Assembly: GCF_024323335.1 (NCBI RefSeq)
Contig: NC_066579.1
Coordinates: forward strand, 236,581,475-236,645,474
Length of the DNA stretch: 64,000 nucleotides
Origin: Lathyrus oleraceus
Lineage: Eukaryota > Streptophyta > Magnoliopsida > Fabales > Fabaceae
Direction of reading: 5' to 3'
The notes beneath the pieces were generated by a model that did not search any database, was not told where the DNA came from, and saw only the letters and a list, made by a program, of their open reading frames with translations. How positions within the stretch are numbered: the first letter of the stretch is position 1; each line of letters begins with the position of its first letter. The position numbers and the translations under genes are program-made. Of the stretch, positions 23,274 through 35,820 are shown one piece after another.

Positions 23274-24815
23274 ATGGATTCCCAGCAAAAATCAGTGTAC
23301 AATTACTCACAACAAATGGAATCAACGGAACAACCTCAAAGTTCTTCCCAACAAACCACTGCAACAACTGGTGTTATCTCCACTCCCATATACAAAGAAC
23401 CCCACATTTTGGATCGTGAACCCCACATCAACCTTGCCACTCCGTTTCACAAGCTTGAAGTCATGTGTGAATCTTTGGTTGATTTCGAGAATATGAAAAG
23501 AAATGGAATGGACCTCACTGAAGAACTCAGAAAGCAAGGGTGTGAAAACTACTTTCAAAGGCTCTATCGTCATGTATACACATATTTGGTCAAGGAATTC
23601 TGGCGTTTTGCATATTCAGACGACCGCTATATTGTGTCCTACGTTCTAGGGGTGAAGATCGTCATCACCGAGAAATCAATTGCTTCCCTTCTGAACATGG
23701 AGAAGACAGGGGGAAGACGTATTTACAACATCAACCCTAGGTCAAAATACATGTCCTAGGAAATTGCCCCAACAATTTTCAAGCAAAACGCTGAGGGTGA
23801 TTCATCAAAGAATAAGGAACTTCATCAGAACCTTAGAGTCTGGATGAAGATCATTCTGGGGATTATTCATCACCGCCTAGCGTCCAACTCTTCAGACTAT
23901 ATTAACACTGACCAGAAGTGTATCCTCTACTGCCTCCACAAAGGGTTAAAGCTGAATCTGTCAGCGCTGCTTTTCAAGTACCTGAGAGACTCTGTAAGAG
24001 ACACCAGGAAAAACATGAAGCCCAGAACTTACATCCTTCTAGGACGGTTGATATGTGATATTCTGATAGAGAGCGGCTTGGTGGATCATCTGATCCATCA
24101 CAGTTTGATGGAGGATGTAACTGTTGACACTAGGAGACCTCTGAATGCATGAAATCTCAAGAGCATGGGGGTAATTGAGAAGATTCTGGTCAAGCCATCA
24201 TTGGGCACCTCCTGGGAAGCCTTGAAAGATCAGAGGAAAATACCTAATGGCCTCTACCTCTTCTCAAAGATAGAACCTCCAGAGGTTGTGCGTATTATCT
24301 GCAATATCTGGCCAACCAAGGAGTTGATATCTCAGATTTCTCTGTGGACTGGCTACCTGAGCATCCACGAAATTTCATGAAGAGAATGAGAGAACCTTCT
24401 GAGAAGTCCAAGAAGGCTAAGAAAACAAAGTTGGGGGAAACTTTTGTATCAAGACCTCCAGTCCCTCTAATCTCCTCCTCCGAATCTCCAAGTAAGTCTC
24501 TGCCTCATAACTCTCCATCTCTTCATCTAAGGAAACTTGCATTTTCCCTTCCTCAAACCTCATCAATATACACACACTCTGAACCGTCACCCTCCACCAC
24601 CAAACCCTTTGAAACACCTACCTCTAACCCACCATCACCCCCTCTTCAAAAATTTAACCTCACTACCACAACCCTTCCCATCTCTGAAGCTGAAATGTTC
24701 AATGAACCCATATCACCACCCTCTTCAATACCCTCATCCCTACCTTACCACACCATCTCCTCTGACTCAGAGCCCTCTGACCCCCAATCTCCCACTCTGT
24801 GCCACCTCCCGTTGT
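23274..24815 (+). pseudogene. Extra ORF downstream of copia pol
   Basis: The ATG at 23274 opens a Ser/Gln-rich start (MDSQQKSVYNYSQQ). A globular part follows (EFWRFAYSDDRYIVSYVLGVKIVITEKSIASLLN, quoted here in pieces: VLGVKIVITEKSIASLL), then a long Ser/Pro-rich tail up to about 24800. Stops at 23757 (TGG to TAG) and 24150, and a frame change near 24330, break it. The position matches the env-like ORF of SIRE-type elements, but I see no convincing signal peptide or membrane anchor, so I do not call it an envelope gene. The globular part resembles plant transposon-associated proteins with a conserved VLG....T...I..LL pattern (recollection, not checked). Confidence 0.6.
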
Positions 24816-27792
24816 GCACGCCTTACCCCCGTGTTGAAGACAACATCTATCACTCTGAGCCATCTGAGGGCCCGGATGTTTATGAAAAGATGGACGAAAT
24901 GAAAGACCAATTCCTTGAGCTGCGCAAGGAACTGAAGACTCTGAGGGGAAAGGACCTCTTTGGTAAAAATGATGTTGAGTTGTGCCTTGTGCCCAACGTG
25001 AAGATCCCTGTTAAATTCAAAGTACCTAAATTTGAGAAGTACAAGGGAAATACATGCCCGCTCAGCCATCTTGTGATGTACGCTCGCAAGATGTCAACAC
25101 AGACTGATAATGACCAACTGCTTATCCACTACTTCCAGGATAGCTTGTCAGGTGTTGTGCTCCGGTGGTACATGGGGTTGGAGAGTGCTAGCATCCGCTC
25201 TTTCAACGATCTTGGCGAAGCCTTCATCAAGCAATACAAGTATAATATGGATATGGCTCCGGACAGGGACCAATTGAGGGCGATGTCCCAGAAGGACAAA
25301 GAGACCTTCAAGGAGTACGCCTAGAGATGGCGCGAGTTGGAAGCTTAGATAGTGCCACCCCTAGAAGAGAAGGAGATGACAAAGATCTTCTTGAAGACTT
25401 TGAGATCTTTCTACTATGAAAGGATGATCGCCAGTGCTCCCTCAGACTTCACCGAAATGGTGAATATGGGGATGAGATTGGAAGAAGGGGTCCGTGAAGG
25501 ACGGTTATCCAGAGATGACAGTTCCTCAACAAAGAAGTATGGAGGCTTTGCTAGGAAGAAGGAGGGAGAGACACATGTTGTGTCCTCCCATATTAAAAGA
25601 AGGCCCTCTGTGAGGAGGAAGGACATGCGCCCTTCCGTCAACCAACACCAGGTGGCTCATATAGCACCTGCTTTTCGAGAAGTCCATCATCAACAACAAC
25701 AACAACAATAACATCGTCAACAACAACAGGCCTACCAGCCTCGCAATAACAATACCACCAGCACCAGCAACTACGAGAGGAAGAGGGTAACCTTTGACCC
25801 GATTCTGATGACATATGCTGAAGTCTATCCTTCTTTGATTGATAGAAAATTGATCACTCCACGAGACCCTCCCGCTGTACCAACCAACCCTCAGTGGTGG
25901 TATAAGCCAGAGCTTCATTGTGTATATCATTCTGGTGCTCCCGGACATGATGTGGAGAATTGTTACCCCTTGAAGACCAAGGTGCAAGACCTTGTGAGAA
26001 GCGGTATATTGTTTTTCGAGGACGTAGGTCCTAATGTGAAGAAGAACCCATTTCCCGAGCATGGGAAGGCTGTTGTTAATATGGTACAGGGATGCCCTGG
26101 CAAATATAAAGTCATGTATGTTAATGACATAAGGCAATCTTTGGTCGAGATGCACAAGCTGTTGTGTGAACACAGTCATTACGAGCATGACCATGATAGG
26201 TGCCAGGTGTGCACTATCAATGATAGAGGATACCGACAAGTAAGAAAGGACATCTAAGAGATGATTGATCAGGGCATGATCAAAATACTTCAGAATCGTA
26301 ATGAGGACGAATTCGATGTTATCTCCCCTGTATTCAGAATTCCTGAGCCTGTTGTCGTCAAGTATGATGGCAGCAAGAAGAAAGTGTCACCAACTCTTGT
26401 GATCAAGCCAGCGGGCCCTGTCCCATATGTATCTAACAAAGTTATTCCCTACCGGTATAATGTTGTGATGTTAGAAGATGGGAAGGAGGTGTCTTTGCCC
26501 TCAACCTCCGTGGTTAGCATTTCATACGTTAGTGGTGTGACCCGTAGTGGCCGTGTTTTCTCGGCGCAACCGAAACCCCATGAAGATGTTGTGAAGAAAA
26601 CCGTGGTAAATCCTGCTGGTCCCGTGGGGACTTCTTCTTCAAATAATTTTGTTCCTGCTGTGAAGGGCGTTGACGCTGTTGTTGTCAAGAATAATAACAC
26701 TCTTATCCTAGTTGGCCAGTCTGGCATTATGAAAGAGGATGGTGACGAGATGCTAAGGCTCATCAAAAGGAGTGAATACAATGTCGTTGATCAATTGCTA
26801 CAAACTCCATCAAAGATATTTGTCTTATCTTTGTTGATGAATTCAGAGCCACACCGTGAAGCTTTGCAGAGGGTGTTGGACATGGCATACGTGGATCACG
26901 ATGTCACAATTCAGCAGTTTGATAGCATTGTTACAAATATAACCGCTCGCAACAATTTGAGCTTCTATGATGCTGATCTTCCTGAGGAGGGAAAAGACCA
27001 CAATTTGGCCTTACACATATCAATGAACTGTAAGGATGATGCCTTGTCCAATGTGTTGGTGGACATAGGATCATCACTTAATGTGTTGCCAAAGTCCACT
27101 CTGGCTAAACTTTCATATCAGGGGTCTCCCATGAGGCAGAGTGGAGTGGTAGTGAAGGCGTTTGATGGATCGCGCAAAACTGCGATCGACGAATTAGAAC
27201 TCCCGATCAAGATTGGACCTAGTGATTTCCAGATCACTTTCCAGGTCATGGATATTCATCCTTCTTACAGTTGTTTGCTTGGCAGACCATGGATTCACGA
27301 GCCAGGCGCCATGACATCCACCCTACACCAAAAGTTGAAGTTTGTGACAAATAAGAAGTTGGTGGTGATAGGGGGAGAGAAGGCTCTCTTGGTCAGTCAT
27401 TTATCTTCCTTCTCCTACATTGATGCTGAGGATGAGGTTGGGACTCCGTTCCAAGCCTTGTCTATTGTTGAGCCTTCAAGGAAAGGACTTTCTTCATTTG
27501 TCTCCTATAATGATGCTAAGTTGGCCATTGAGCATGGCACAACTACTGGTTTGGGTCAAATGATCAAATTGGAAGATAACAAGTCCCGAAATGGCATATG
27601 GTATTCTTCTGGTGTTTCCAATGAGCGTGGGTTGTTCCAGAGTGGAGGTTTCATCCACACAGTAGAAGATCAGGAAGTTGCTGCCATTGTTGAAGATGAT
27701 GAAGAGGAAGACCTTGGCAACTTTGTCATACCTGGCAGGATCTGTAATAATTGGGTCACTGTTGATGTTTAAACAGTTATCCATAAGTCAAC
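24816..27792 (+). pseudogene. Ogre gag-pro (E2), five stops and a mutated protease site
   Basis: A single frame runs through. The capsid region has YPRVEDNIYHSE, CPLSHLVMYARKM, YFQDSLSG and FNDLGEAFIKQYKYNMDMAP. Next are a Gln-rich stretch coded by CAA repeats (about 25688-25735), a variant knuckle CX2HX5HX4C (CVYHSGAPGHDVENC, about 25918) and the protease. Stops: 25322, 25346, 25709, 26255 and 27770. The protease catalytic triplet reads DIG (27062-27070) instead of DTG, a single C-to-T change that would kill activity. The exon would end at 27792 with the shared AC|GTAATG donor. Upstream of 24816 the frame continues into copia-derived sequence. Confidence 0.88.
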
Positions 27793-28066
27793 GTAATGTG
27801 TTCATTTTGTTTGAAAACCCTTCTCCCATGCCAAAAGGAGAAGTGAAGACATTGTTGGCACAATTTGATTAATACAATGATATTCATTCAATAATCACAT
27901 GTTAAATGTTTGTTTTTCCAAATTATTTTTCCTTTTTGCTTTTTTGCATGAAATTGGTGATCACCATAAAACCTTAAAAAGAGAATAAAATCAATCTTTT
28001 CATCTGCATAATGATTTGCCTTGTTTGAATTCTGAAATCTCTTTTATACTCAAAATCATTATGCAG
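27793..28066 (+). other. Predicted Ogre intron (E2)
   Basis: Donor AC|GTAATG and acceptor ATTATGCAG; 274 nt, the same length and phase as in E1. It joins AC to G in frame with pol. Confidence 0.75.
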
Positions 28067-31000
28067 GTTAATCAAACCCATTGAACATAATGATCCAACA
28101 CCATCTCCCAACTTTGAGTTCCATGTATTTGAAGTAGAAGAAGATGATGTTGGAGAGATTCCTAATGAGATTACCCATCTGCTTGAGCACGAGGAGAAGA
28201 TCATTCAGCCACATCTTGAGAATCTGGAAACAGTCAACTTGGGGTCTGAAGACTGCATTCGTGAGGTGAAGATTGGGGCACTCCTTGAAGAGTCTGTTAA
28301 GAAGGGGTTGATTGAGTTGCTACGAGAATATGTCGATGTCTTTTCCTGGTCATATGAAGACATGCCTGGTCTGGATACTGACATCGTGCAACATTTCTTG
28401 CCGTTGAAGCCTGAGTGTGTACATGTGAAGCAAAAGCTCAAAAGAACTCATCCTGATATGGCAGTGAAGATTAAAGAAGAAGTTCAGAAGCAAATTGATA
28501 TGGGGTTTCTGGTGACTTCTACATATCTTCAATGGGTGGCCAATATTGTGCCCGTGCCTAAGAAAGACGGAAAAGTCCGAATGTGTGTGGACTATCGAGA
28601 CTTGAATAAAGCTAGTCCAAAAGATGATTTTCCTCTACCACACATTGATATGTTGGTAGACAATACATCTAAATTCAATGTCTTCTCATTTATGGACGGA
28701 TTTTCCGGTTATAATCAGATTAAAATGGCACCCGAGGATATGGAGAAGACAACATTCATCACACCTTGGGGAACATTCTGTTATCGAGTGATGCCCTTCG
28801 GTTTGAAGAACGCCGGAGCCACGTATCAACGCGCTATGACTACCTTGTTTCATGATATGATGCACAAAGAGATTGAGGTGTATGTCGATGATATGATTGC
28901 AAAGTCGAAAAATGAAGTTGAACACATAGAACACTTGTTGAAGCTTTTCCAGCGTTTGAGGAAGTATAAACTCCGCCTGAATCCGAACAAGTGTACATTC
29001 GGAGTCCGTTCCGGCAAGTTATTGGGCTTTATTGTCAGTGAAAGAGGTATTGAAGTTGATCCTGCCAAGGTCAAAGCAATACAAGAGATGCTTGCGCCCA
29101 AAACTGAGAAGCAAGTCCGAGTTTTTCTTGGCCGCTTGAATTATATTTCCAGATTTATATCCCACGTGACTGCCACATGTGTGCCTATAATCAAGCTCCT
29201 CCAGAAAGATCAGCGTCATGATTGGGTCGAGGATTGCCAAAAGGCCTTTGATAGTATCAAAGAGTATCTGTCTGAGCCTCCGATTCTGTCTCCGCCTATT
29301 GAAGGGAGACATTTGATTATGTACTTAACTGTGCTTGACGACTCCATGGGTTGTGTATTGGGTCAGCAAGATGAATCAAGGAAGAGAGAATATGCAATAT
29401 ACTACTTGAGTAAGAAGTTCACCGATTGTGAGTCTCGGTACTCAACTCTTGAGAAGACATGCTGTGCTTTGGCTTGGGCTACTAAGCGTTTACGCCAGTA
29501 TATGTTAAATCATACAACATGGTTGATATCCAAAATGGATCCAATCAAGTATACCTTTGAGAAGCCTTCGTTAACTGGGAGGCTTTCCCGTTGGCAGATG
29601 TTGTTATCTGAGTATGATATTGAGTATCGCGCTCAAAAAGCTATTAAAGGTAGTATCTTGGCTGATCATTTGGCACATCAACCAATTGAAGATTATCAGT
29701 TTGTGCAGTACGACTTCCCGGATGAGGAGATTATGTATTTGAAGATGAAAGATTGTGATGAGCCTACGCTCGATGAAGGGCCAGAGCCTGGTTCCCAATA
29801 GGGTATGATGTTCGATGGTGCTGTTAATCAGTATGGAAATGGTATTAGGGCAGTGATTATTACTCCTCAAGGCACATATTTTCCTTTTACGGAAAGGCTA
29901 ACTTTCAAATGCACGAATAATATGGCGGAGTATGAGGCTTGTATTATGGGTTTGGAAGAATGTATTGATCTTAGGATCAAACATCTTGATGTTTATGGTG
30001 ATTTGGCCCTTGTTTTTAATCAGATTAAGGGTGAATGGGAGACGAATCAACCTGGCCTCAATCCATACAGAGATTATGCGAGGAGGATTTCAACTTTCTT
30101 TACGAAGGTTGACTTCCATCACATTCCTCGAGATGAAAATTGGATGGCAGATGCTCTTGCTACGCTTGCTTCAATGATTGTGGTGAAATATTGGAATGAA
30201 GTTCCCAATATCACTGTGATGCGTTTGGATAGACCAGCTCATGTATTTGCAGTCGAAGAAGTGAAAGATGATAAGCCATGGTATTATGATATCAAATGCT
30301 TTCTCCAAGGTCAAATTTACCCACCTGGGGCATCTATTAAAGATAAGAAAACTTTGAGGAGATTATCTGGCAGTTTCTACCTCAATGGTGATGTGCTTTA
30401 CAAGAGGAATTTTGACATGGTTTTGCTCAGATGCGTGGATAGACATGAAGCAGACCTGTTGATGACTGAAGTCCATGAGGGTTCATTTGGTACTCATTCC
30501 AATGGACATGCCATGGCAAAGAAGATATTGAGAGCAGGCTACTATTGGCTGACAATGGAGTATGTTACTGCAAATATATGAAGAAATGCCACAAGTTTCA
30601 GATCTATGCGGATAAGATTCATATTCCCCCGATACTTCTGAATGTTATTTCCTCACCATGGCCTTTCTCCATGTGGGGAATTGACATGATTGGCATGATT
30701 GAACCTAAGGCGTCAAACGGTCACCGTTTTATTCTCGTAGCTATTGATTACTTCACTAAGTGGGTTGAAGCGACATCGTATGCGAATGTGACCAGGCAGG
30801 TGGTTGTAAAGTTTATCAAGAATCAACTTATATGCTGATATGGTGTGCCAGATAAGATCATTACTGATAATGGATCTTACTTGAACAACAAGATGATGAA
30901 AGAGCTATGTAGCGAGTTCAAGATTGCACATCATAATTCTTCTCCCTATAGACCCAAGATGAATGGGGCTGTTGAAGCTGCTAACAAGAACATCAAGAAG

Positions 31001-31525
31001 ATTATTCAGAAGATGGTTGTTACGTACAAAGATTGGCATGAGATGCTGCCATTTTCTTTACATGGCTATCGTACATCTGTCCGCACTTCAACAGGGGAAA
31101 CCCCTTTCTCCCTTGTATATGGCATGGAGGTTGTGCTCCCCGTGGAGGTTGAGATCCCATCAATGAGAGTCTTGATGGAAGCCAAGTTGACCGAGGCTGA
31201 ATGGGTTCAAAGTCGTTATGACCAGTTGAACTTGATAAAAGAGAAGAGATTAACTGCCATGTGCCATGATCAGTTGTATCAGCAAAGGATGAAGAAAGCC
31301 TTTGATAAGAAGGTCAAGCCTCGTGTGTTCCGATAAGGTGACCTCGTGCTCAAGAAAGTCTTGTGTTTCGCGCCCGATTCCAGGCGCAAGTGGACTCCAA
31401 ACTATGAAGGTTCATATGTTGTTAAAAGAGCATTTTCAAGCGGTGCTTTGTTGCTTACAACTATGGATGGGGAGGACTTCACTCATCCTGTGAATTCAGA
31501 TGAAGTCAAGAAATACTTTGCCTAA
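28067..31525 (+). pseudogene. Ogre pol (E2)
   Basis: It is open from the acceptor to 29801: RT with MCVDYRDLNKASPKDDFPLP, SFMDGFSGYNQIKMAPEDME, YVDD near 28880, then the first RNase H. A TAG at 29799 (TGG to TAG) precedes the second RNase H (MFDGAVN, ENWMADALA). Near 30565 one base is missing in the integrase zinc module. Stops follow at 30836 and 31334. Integrase residues WGIDMIG and ITDNGS are kept, as is the Glu in GAVEAANKN. The protein would end FA at 31522. Fewer lesions than E1, but not functional. Confidence 0.9.
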
Positions 31526-31545
31526 AATAAAAACATAATAGCTCG

Positions 31546-31696
31546 TTAAGTTGAAAACCCGAAAGGGCGACTTAGGCAAAAATGAGCGTCTCGGTGGATT
31601 GAAAACCCGAAAGGGCGGTCCAGGCAAAAGTTAGAGACATAAAAAAAATGAATATATATCCCGCTAGATTGAGTACCTCACCCTGGGGCAATCTAG
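31546..31696 (+). other. Three stem-loops directly after pol (E2)
   Basis: TTAAG/CTTAG (31546-31550 with 31571-31575, one G-U pair where E1 has C-G), TGGAT/GTCCA (31595-31599 with 31618-31622) and CTAGATT/AATCTAG (31664-31670 with 31690-31696). The first two enclose CCC-GAAA-GGG. The layout is the same as in E1 and E3. Confidence 0.7.
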
Positions 31697-33470
31697 GCAA
31701 AAATTAGGGATTTGGCAAGTAACTGCATCTTGACAAGACTTTGTTTTATAGTTTTCATCTGTCAAAGATTCTCGCTCAGTCATCATCAACTGAAGCTTCA
31801 AATACATTGGATTCAGAGTTGGTGGAGAAATGGTCATTATGTTCCATGTAGTCCTTTTTCCAATATATATCACCAATTTCAAATTTGTAAAGATCCATGG
31901 AGTCTCGCCATTTGCGGACTACCATTCTATTAAATAAATTTGAGCCTTTTATCCAATTCTTGGGACTCTTATTTGTTTCTGTTTAACAAATGTTTGCATG
32001 TTTTAATTGTTGAATATCATTGTTTTAAACAAATAAAGTATTTTATAAACTGTTTTAAACAAAATGAACATTCTTAATGACTGAAAGGATAGTCGAAACG
32101 TCTTCAGTGCTCTCCCAAGGATAGTACGATTTTCAAGCTAAGACATTTGTTCATATTCTGACATTCTTATATCCTCTTCATCAACTTTTGAGATGTCTCC
32201 CCAGCAAACACGGAAAGAATAATACATCATTAGCTTCCCAGAGATTCTGGCACTAGCATTTGTGTTTTATCGATCATATGGTTGTCATCTCTTGTGTGGA
32301 CTGACCTAAAATCCCTTATAGATTGATAAAAGTGGATATGCTATCTATTCACGAGGAAGTTTGTCTTTCCCCAGCATGAGTAAGAATCTCCAGCGAAGTA
32401 GGCATGTGTTCCCTGCAGAGCTATCTTTCCGGATTTTTGCCTCCTTAGCAAGAAGTTGTCTAGAGAAATTGGTGAAGGGCTTGTGTCCCTTTCATCCTCA
32501 GCATGGCACGTTTCCGTTTCCCTCAGCCGAGGTATCTCCTTTGAGAGTGTTGGCAGTTTATCCCCAGTATGGTCGCTTACAGTCCATCCCCAGTGGAGTT
32601 GCCTGACCCGAGCCTGATAATTGGTATCCCCTCCAAGTCTGGAGAATTTCTTCCAGTATCAGACGGTGATGAGGAAGATGTGTTATTTCTATCCCCAGCG
32701 GAGCAAATGGTTCTTTCTCCCATGGCAGAGATGTCTCTCCAGCAGTTAGGAAGGAATGTTTAGAATTGATGAGTATCTGCTTGGCGGTCGTTCCCCACGG
32801 AGTCCCACATCATTTCCTTGATAAGTTCCCTAGTAGAGTTTCTTCTACGACAGATCTTATTGATATCCAGTCCCCTGTTCCCGAGGATTGTTGGAATATC
32901 CCCGGCAATCGGAAGCAGTGACTTTGCCTATCCCCAGCGGTGGTCTATGTCTCCTGGTATTAGATCATCCTCACCAGAACTGATTTCTCCTATGGGCCTT
33001 GTCTTCCTTTTTGAAGATATTATGCTGGATGTCTGTTCGTGGCTCTTGAGCCTGTTTGTGTTAGATATGTCTGTCTGTCAGCATTAATCATACATAAATC
33101 ACGCATATACATGCATAATCATATCATTCAGATATTCATGATGCATTCTTTGCCATATATATTTGCTTGTTATCTCTTGCTATTGGTGAAATATTCTTCC
33201 CTAAGCAGATGTTTTGTCTGATCTCGCCATATAGAGTCAGCCCCCCATAGGCAGAAAGTGTCTATCTTTCCTTCTTTATTCCCGACTGAGTTATCTCCTC
33301 GTGGATGATTATTGTTTCAGTTTCCTCCCCAGTTGTGTATCGGGATGGAATTACTCCTCTGAGTTTTTATCCTCATTGGGTTGAGTCTGGTTTGATTGTG
33401 TCTTTCTAGTTTGTTCCTAGATTGACTCCTCTCTTGTTATTCCCTGCAGTTCCCTGTGGTTTAGTTGTTC
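31697..33470 (+). other. E2 3' region, first part
   Basis: No gene. T-rich sequence with repeated TCCCCAG-type motifs (32587, 32691, 32931) like those in E1 and E3. It is similar to E1 at 4562-5820, with differing blocks. Confidence 0.55.
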
Positions 33471-33638
33471 AATTGCTCAGTAACCAGTAATTGTTCATCC
33501 TTTTCCCCAACGAATTTTGTAGCCTTCTACCCAATAACCGGTAGTTATAAGTCCTTTTTTCTGTGGTTTTCTACCCAGTAACCGGTAGATGTAATCCCCT
33601 CTTTGTTGGTTATCTTTACCCAGTAACCGGTATCGATA
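33471..33638 (+). repeat. Hairpin array (E2), cut short by E5
   Basis: AATTGCT/AGTAATT with loop CAGTAACC (33471-33492, one G-U), CTACC/GGTAG with loop CAATAACC (33527-33544), CTACC/GGTAG with loop CAGTAACC (33571-33588), and TACC/GGTA with loop CAGTAACC and outer TATC/GATA (33611-33638). Same family as the E1 array. Confidence 0.75.
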
Positions 33639-33663
33639 CTCCTTCGTTTTTGAGTAAACCACC

Positions 33664-35647
33664 TGTCGCAGCATAAAAAAAATAGGAGTGCGAAGAAAGG
33701 AAATGACAGAAGAGTCGCCACCGTGTGTTATTTATCCCAAAGGAGGGAAAGGAAACGCTCGAAGTAAACCTGGACAAAGGAAAGGAAAAGACAAGGTCTC
33801 GCAACGAAATCTTGCGTTCGGGAGTCGATTATGCGAAGGGAAGGTATTAGCACCCCTACGCATCCGCAGTACTCTACGGGATCCACTCTTGTTGTTCTTG
33901 TCTAAAGGGTGTGGGTTTATCTAACGTACTATTTACTAAAAGGGGGGTCAAAAGAAAATGACTCGCGCGGATGTCGCATCCACTGCATACCTATATGGGT
34001 TAGGGGGATGTGTGCTCGGTAAGACGTCGCATCTTATGCCTACGTATCTCATCTGGAATGAGAATCAGAGGAAAACGTAGTTCGGCTAACTACGGGTTAA
34101 GGGTTGTGTTTTGGGCGAACGATGTTACTACGCAATCTACCGGATGCTCGACCTTTGGAGACTTACTCGCCTGTAGTAGAAGGAGTAAACGTGTTCTTAG
34201 GAGAAGAAAAATCAATGAGTTTGTTTGTGTTAGGGATGCTCATGCAAAAAGGCAGTCCTAGACGAAGGAACCGCGCTACCTTACTTGACATGCAAACGGG
34301 AGACTATACGAAGCCTAGAAATCCTATGGGGAGACGATCATACCATACAAAACAAATATGCATAAAGTAAACACGCCAACAAGGGGGCTCAAACATACAT
34401 GGGTAGGGCTTTAGTCAAGAGGGGTCATATCAACCTCGACAAACAAGCCATAGAAAGGTAATCAAATGGGCTATTAACCACTGACAATGAACGTCAGGGT
34501 GAGCAGATCAAAAGGGTAATGAGGATAAGACCTCATAGCTCTTAACCCTGGACAGGGTGAGCTCATGACAAGGCGTGGGGGTTCAGAAAGATGGAACCCT
34601 CTCCACTGACCGACCGGACAAAAGATCTTGAGCTTTTGTTCTGAAGCATCGACACGTAGTGTGATCTTAAAGAACGACGCACTGAATAACGGGGGATTGA
34701 CTACTAATCCCTTTTATCCGTCAATTGCCTCTTCATGGAGGTCTTTAGACACAAAAATAAACACACAAAAACATTGCCTCCTATCGAGGTCTTCCAGCTA
34801 AGAAAGCGGTAAAATGCGGGAAAAATAAAGGGGTCAAGAGATCTACCGCACGGATAAAAATCCGAAGTAATAGCAACTAACGACACAAGAAACCCGGAGA
34901 TCCCTCAAGCTAGCACCATCAAAGAAAGCGAGTCAGTACAGGTAATCGGAATAAACCTCCAGGTGGTATCCCACAAATAAAGTGGAATACCAAGCAAGCT
35001 ATCTCTTCAAGAGTCATGTGAGCCCTCACAAAAACTCAACAAACAGGTTAAAGTAACAGGATGGAATCAGGAGAAAACAATACCATGACGAAGACAAAAC
35101 AGATTAGGGCAAACAGAAAAGTAACTGCTGTCGCGATCGCTGCTGCTTCGCTGCAGGCTCGCCCAGCGAAGCGGCTAGCGAATGCCTGCGGGTTTTGGGT
35201 TCTCCATGGATAACAGTACGATCTCGGCAACCCAAACCCTATGGTATCCAACAGCAACGAAACAATTAAACATTCAAGGTATTGTTTACACATTCATGCA
35301 TATCTAAACCCGTGGGCAAAGCCTAACGATACCTCATACATTCAGAGAGTTCAAATTAAAAGCATAGATTAATGGGAGTAAGGGCAAACCTAATTAGAGA
35401 GATCGATTAAAATCGAATGGCCCGACTAGGTTTGCAAAGCAATGTTAGAGTTTGCGTGAGACGGGGGTGAAAAAGTGTGTGAGTCAGAGTGAAATTTTCA
35501 GAGCTGTCTGGAGGCTGCTGCAGATTAGTTCATCTCTCCCCTTCTCTCCCTCTTTTTCTCTCTAGCCTTTTTTTTTCTTTTGTTCCACTGAAACTCTAGT
35601 ATTTATAACCTGATTTTCGTGGCTTGGTGGGCTCAAATGAGGGCAAC
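33664..35647 (-). repeat. Left (3') LTR of E5
   Basis: The first 270 bases match 63727-64000 closely, with small indels. It has no gene. Short hairpins occur: GGATG/CATCC (33969-33981) and TAAGA/TCTTA (about 34020-34037), with loops related to GCGAC. The U5 decamer AGAGTCGCCA is at 33711-33720. The U3 boundary (right side) is unresolved. A GA-rich stretch in the transcribed sense lies at 35531-35585. Confidence 0.65.
35602..35608 (-). promoter_or_regulatory. TATA box of the E5 LTR
   Basis: The minus strand reads GGTTATAAATACTAG. It is placed correctly to start transcription leftwards through the LTR. Confidence 0.5.
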
Positions 35648-35687
35648 TCAGGCCCATGACTTTCTGTTATTTTTCTCAAAACGCCGG

Positions 35688-35692
35688 ATAAG
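35688..35692. other. Target site duplication of E3, left copy (ATAAG)
   Basis: ATAAG directly precedes the 5' LTR TGTAGC and recurs directly after the 3' LTR at 61195-61199. Five bases is the usual Ty3/gypsy length. Confidence 0.95.
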
Positions 35693-35820
35693 TGTAGCAC
35701 CTCAAATTTGCACCTACCATTATACATACATTTTCATACTAGGTCATAGCATATCATGGTCCATTGCATAGCATTTGCATTGTCCCTCAGTTGCCTCAAG
35801 AGCAAGCAATCAAGAATCAG

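Larger units (their letters stand above)
16944..24815 (+). mobile_element. Ty1/copia retrotransposon, 3' truncated (SIRE/Maximus-like)
   Basis: The order is LTR, degenerate initiator-Met primer site, gag with a CCHC knuckle, protease, integrase, RT, RNase H, and an extra ORF after pol. Integrase before RT is diagnostic of copia. Large size plus an extra ORF downstream of pol suggests the SIRE/Maximus lineage (inference). There is no 3' LTR; the extra ORF runs directly into the gag of the Ogre E2. All genes carry stops and frameshifts. The left end sits inside the E4 LTR. Confidence 0.85.
24816..33663 (+). mobile_element. E2: 5'-truncated decayed Ogre-like element
   Basis: It contains gag (missing its N-terminus), protease, intron, pol, the hairpin cluster after pol and the start of the repetitive 3' region. 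The 5' LTR, primer site and ORF1 are absent; the left edge is an in-frame junction with the copia extra ORF. At 33664 the 3' region is cut by the reverse-strand element E5; the missing 3' LTR may lie beyond the window. The coding sequence is very close to E1. Confidence 0.85.

Noticed and set aside
23274..24815. Calling the copia extra ORF an envelope gene
   Set aside because: The position fits, but no signal peptide, furin-like site or membrane anchor is visible, and the tail is Ser/Pro-rich.
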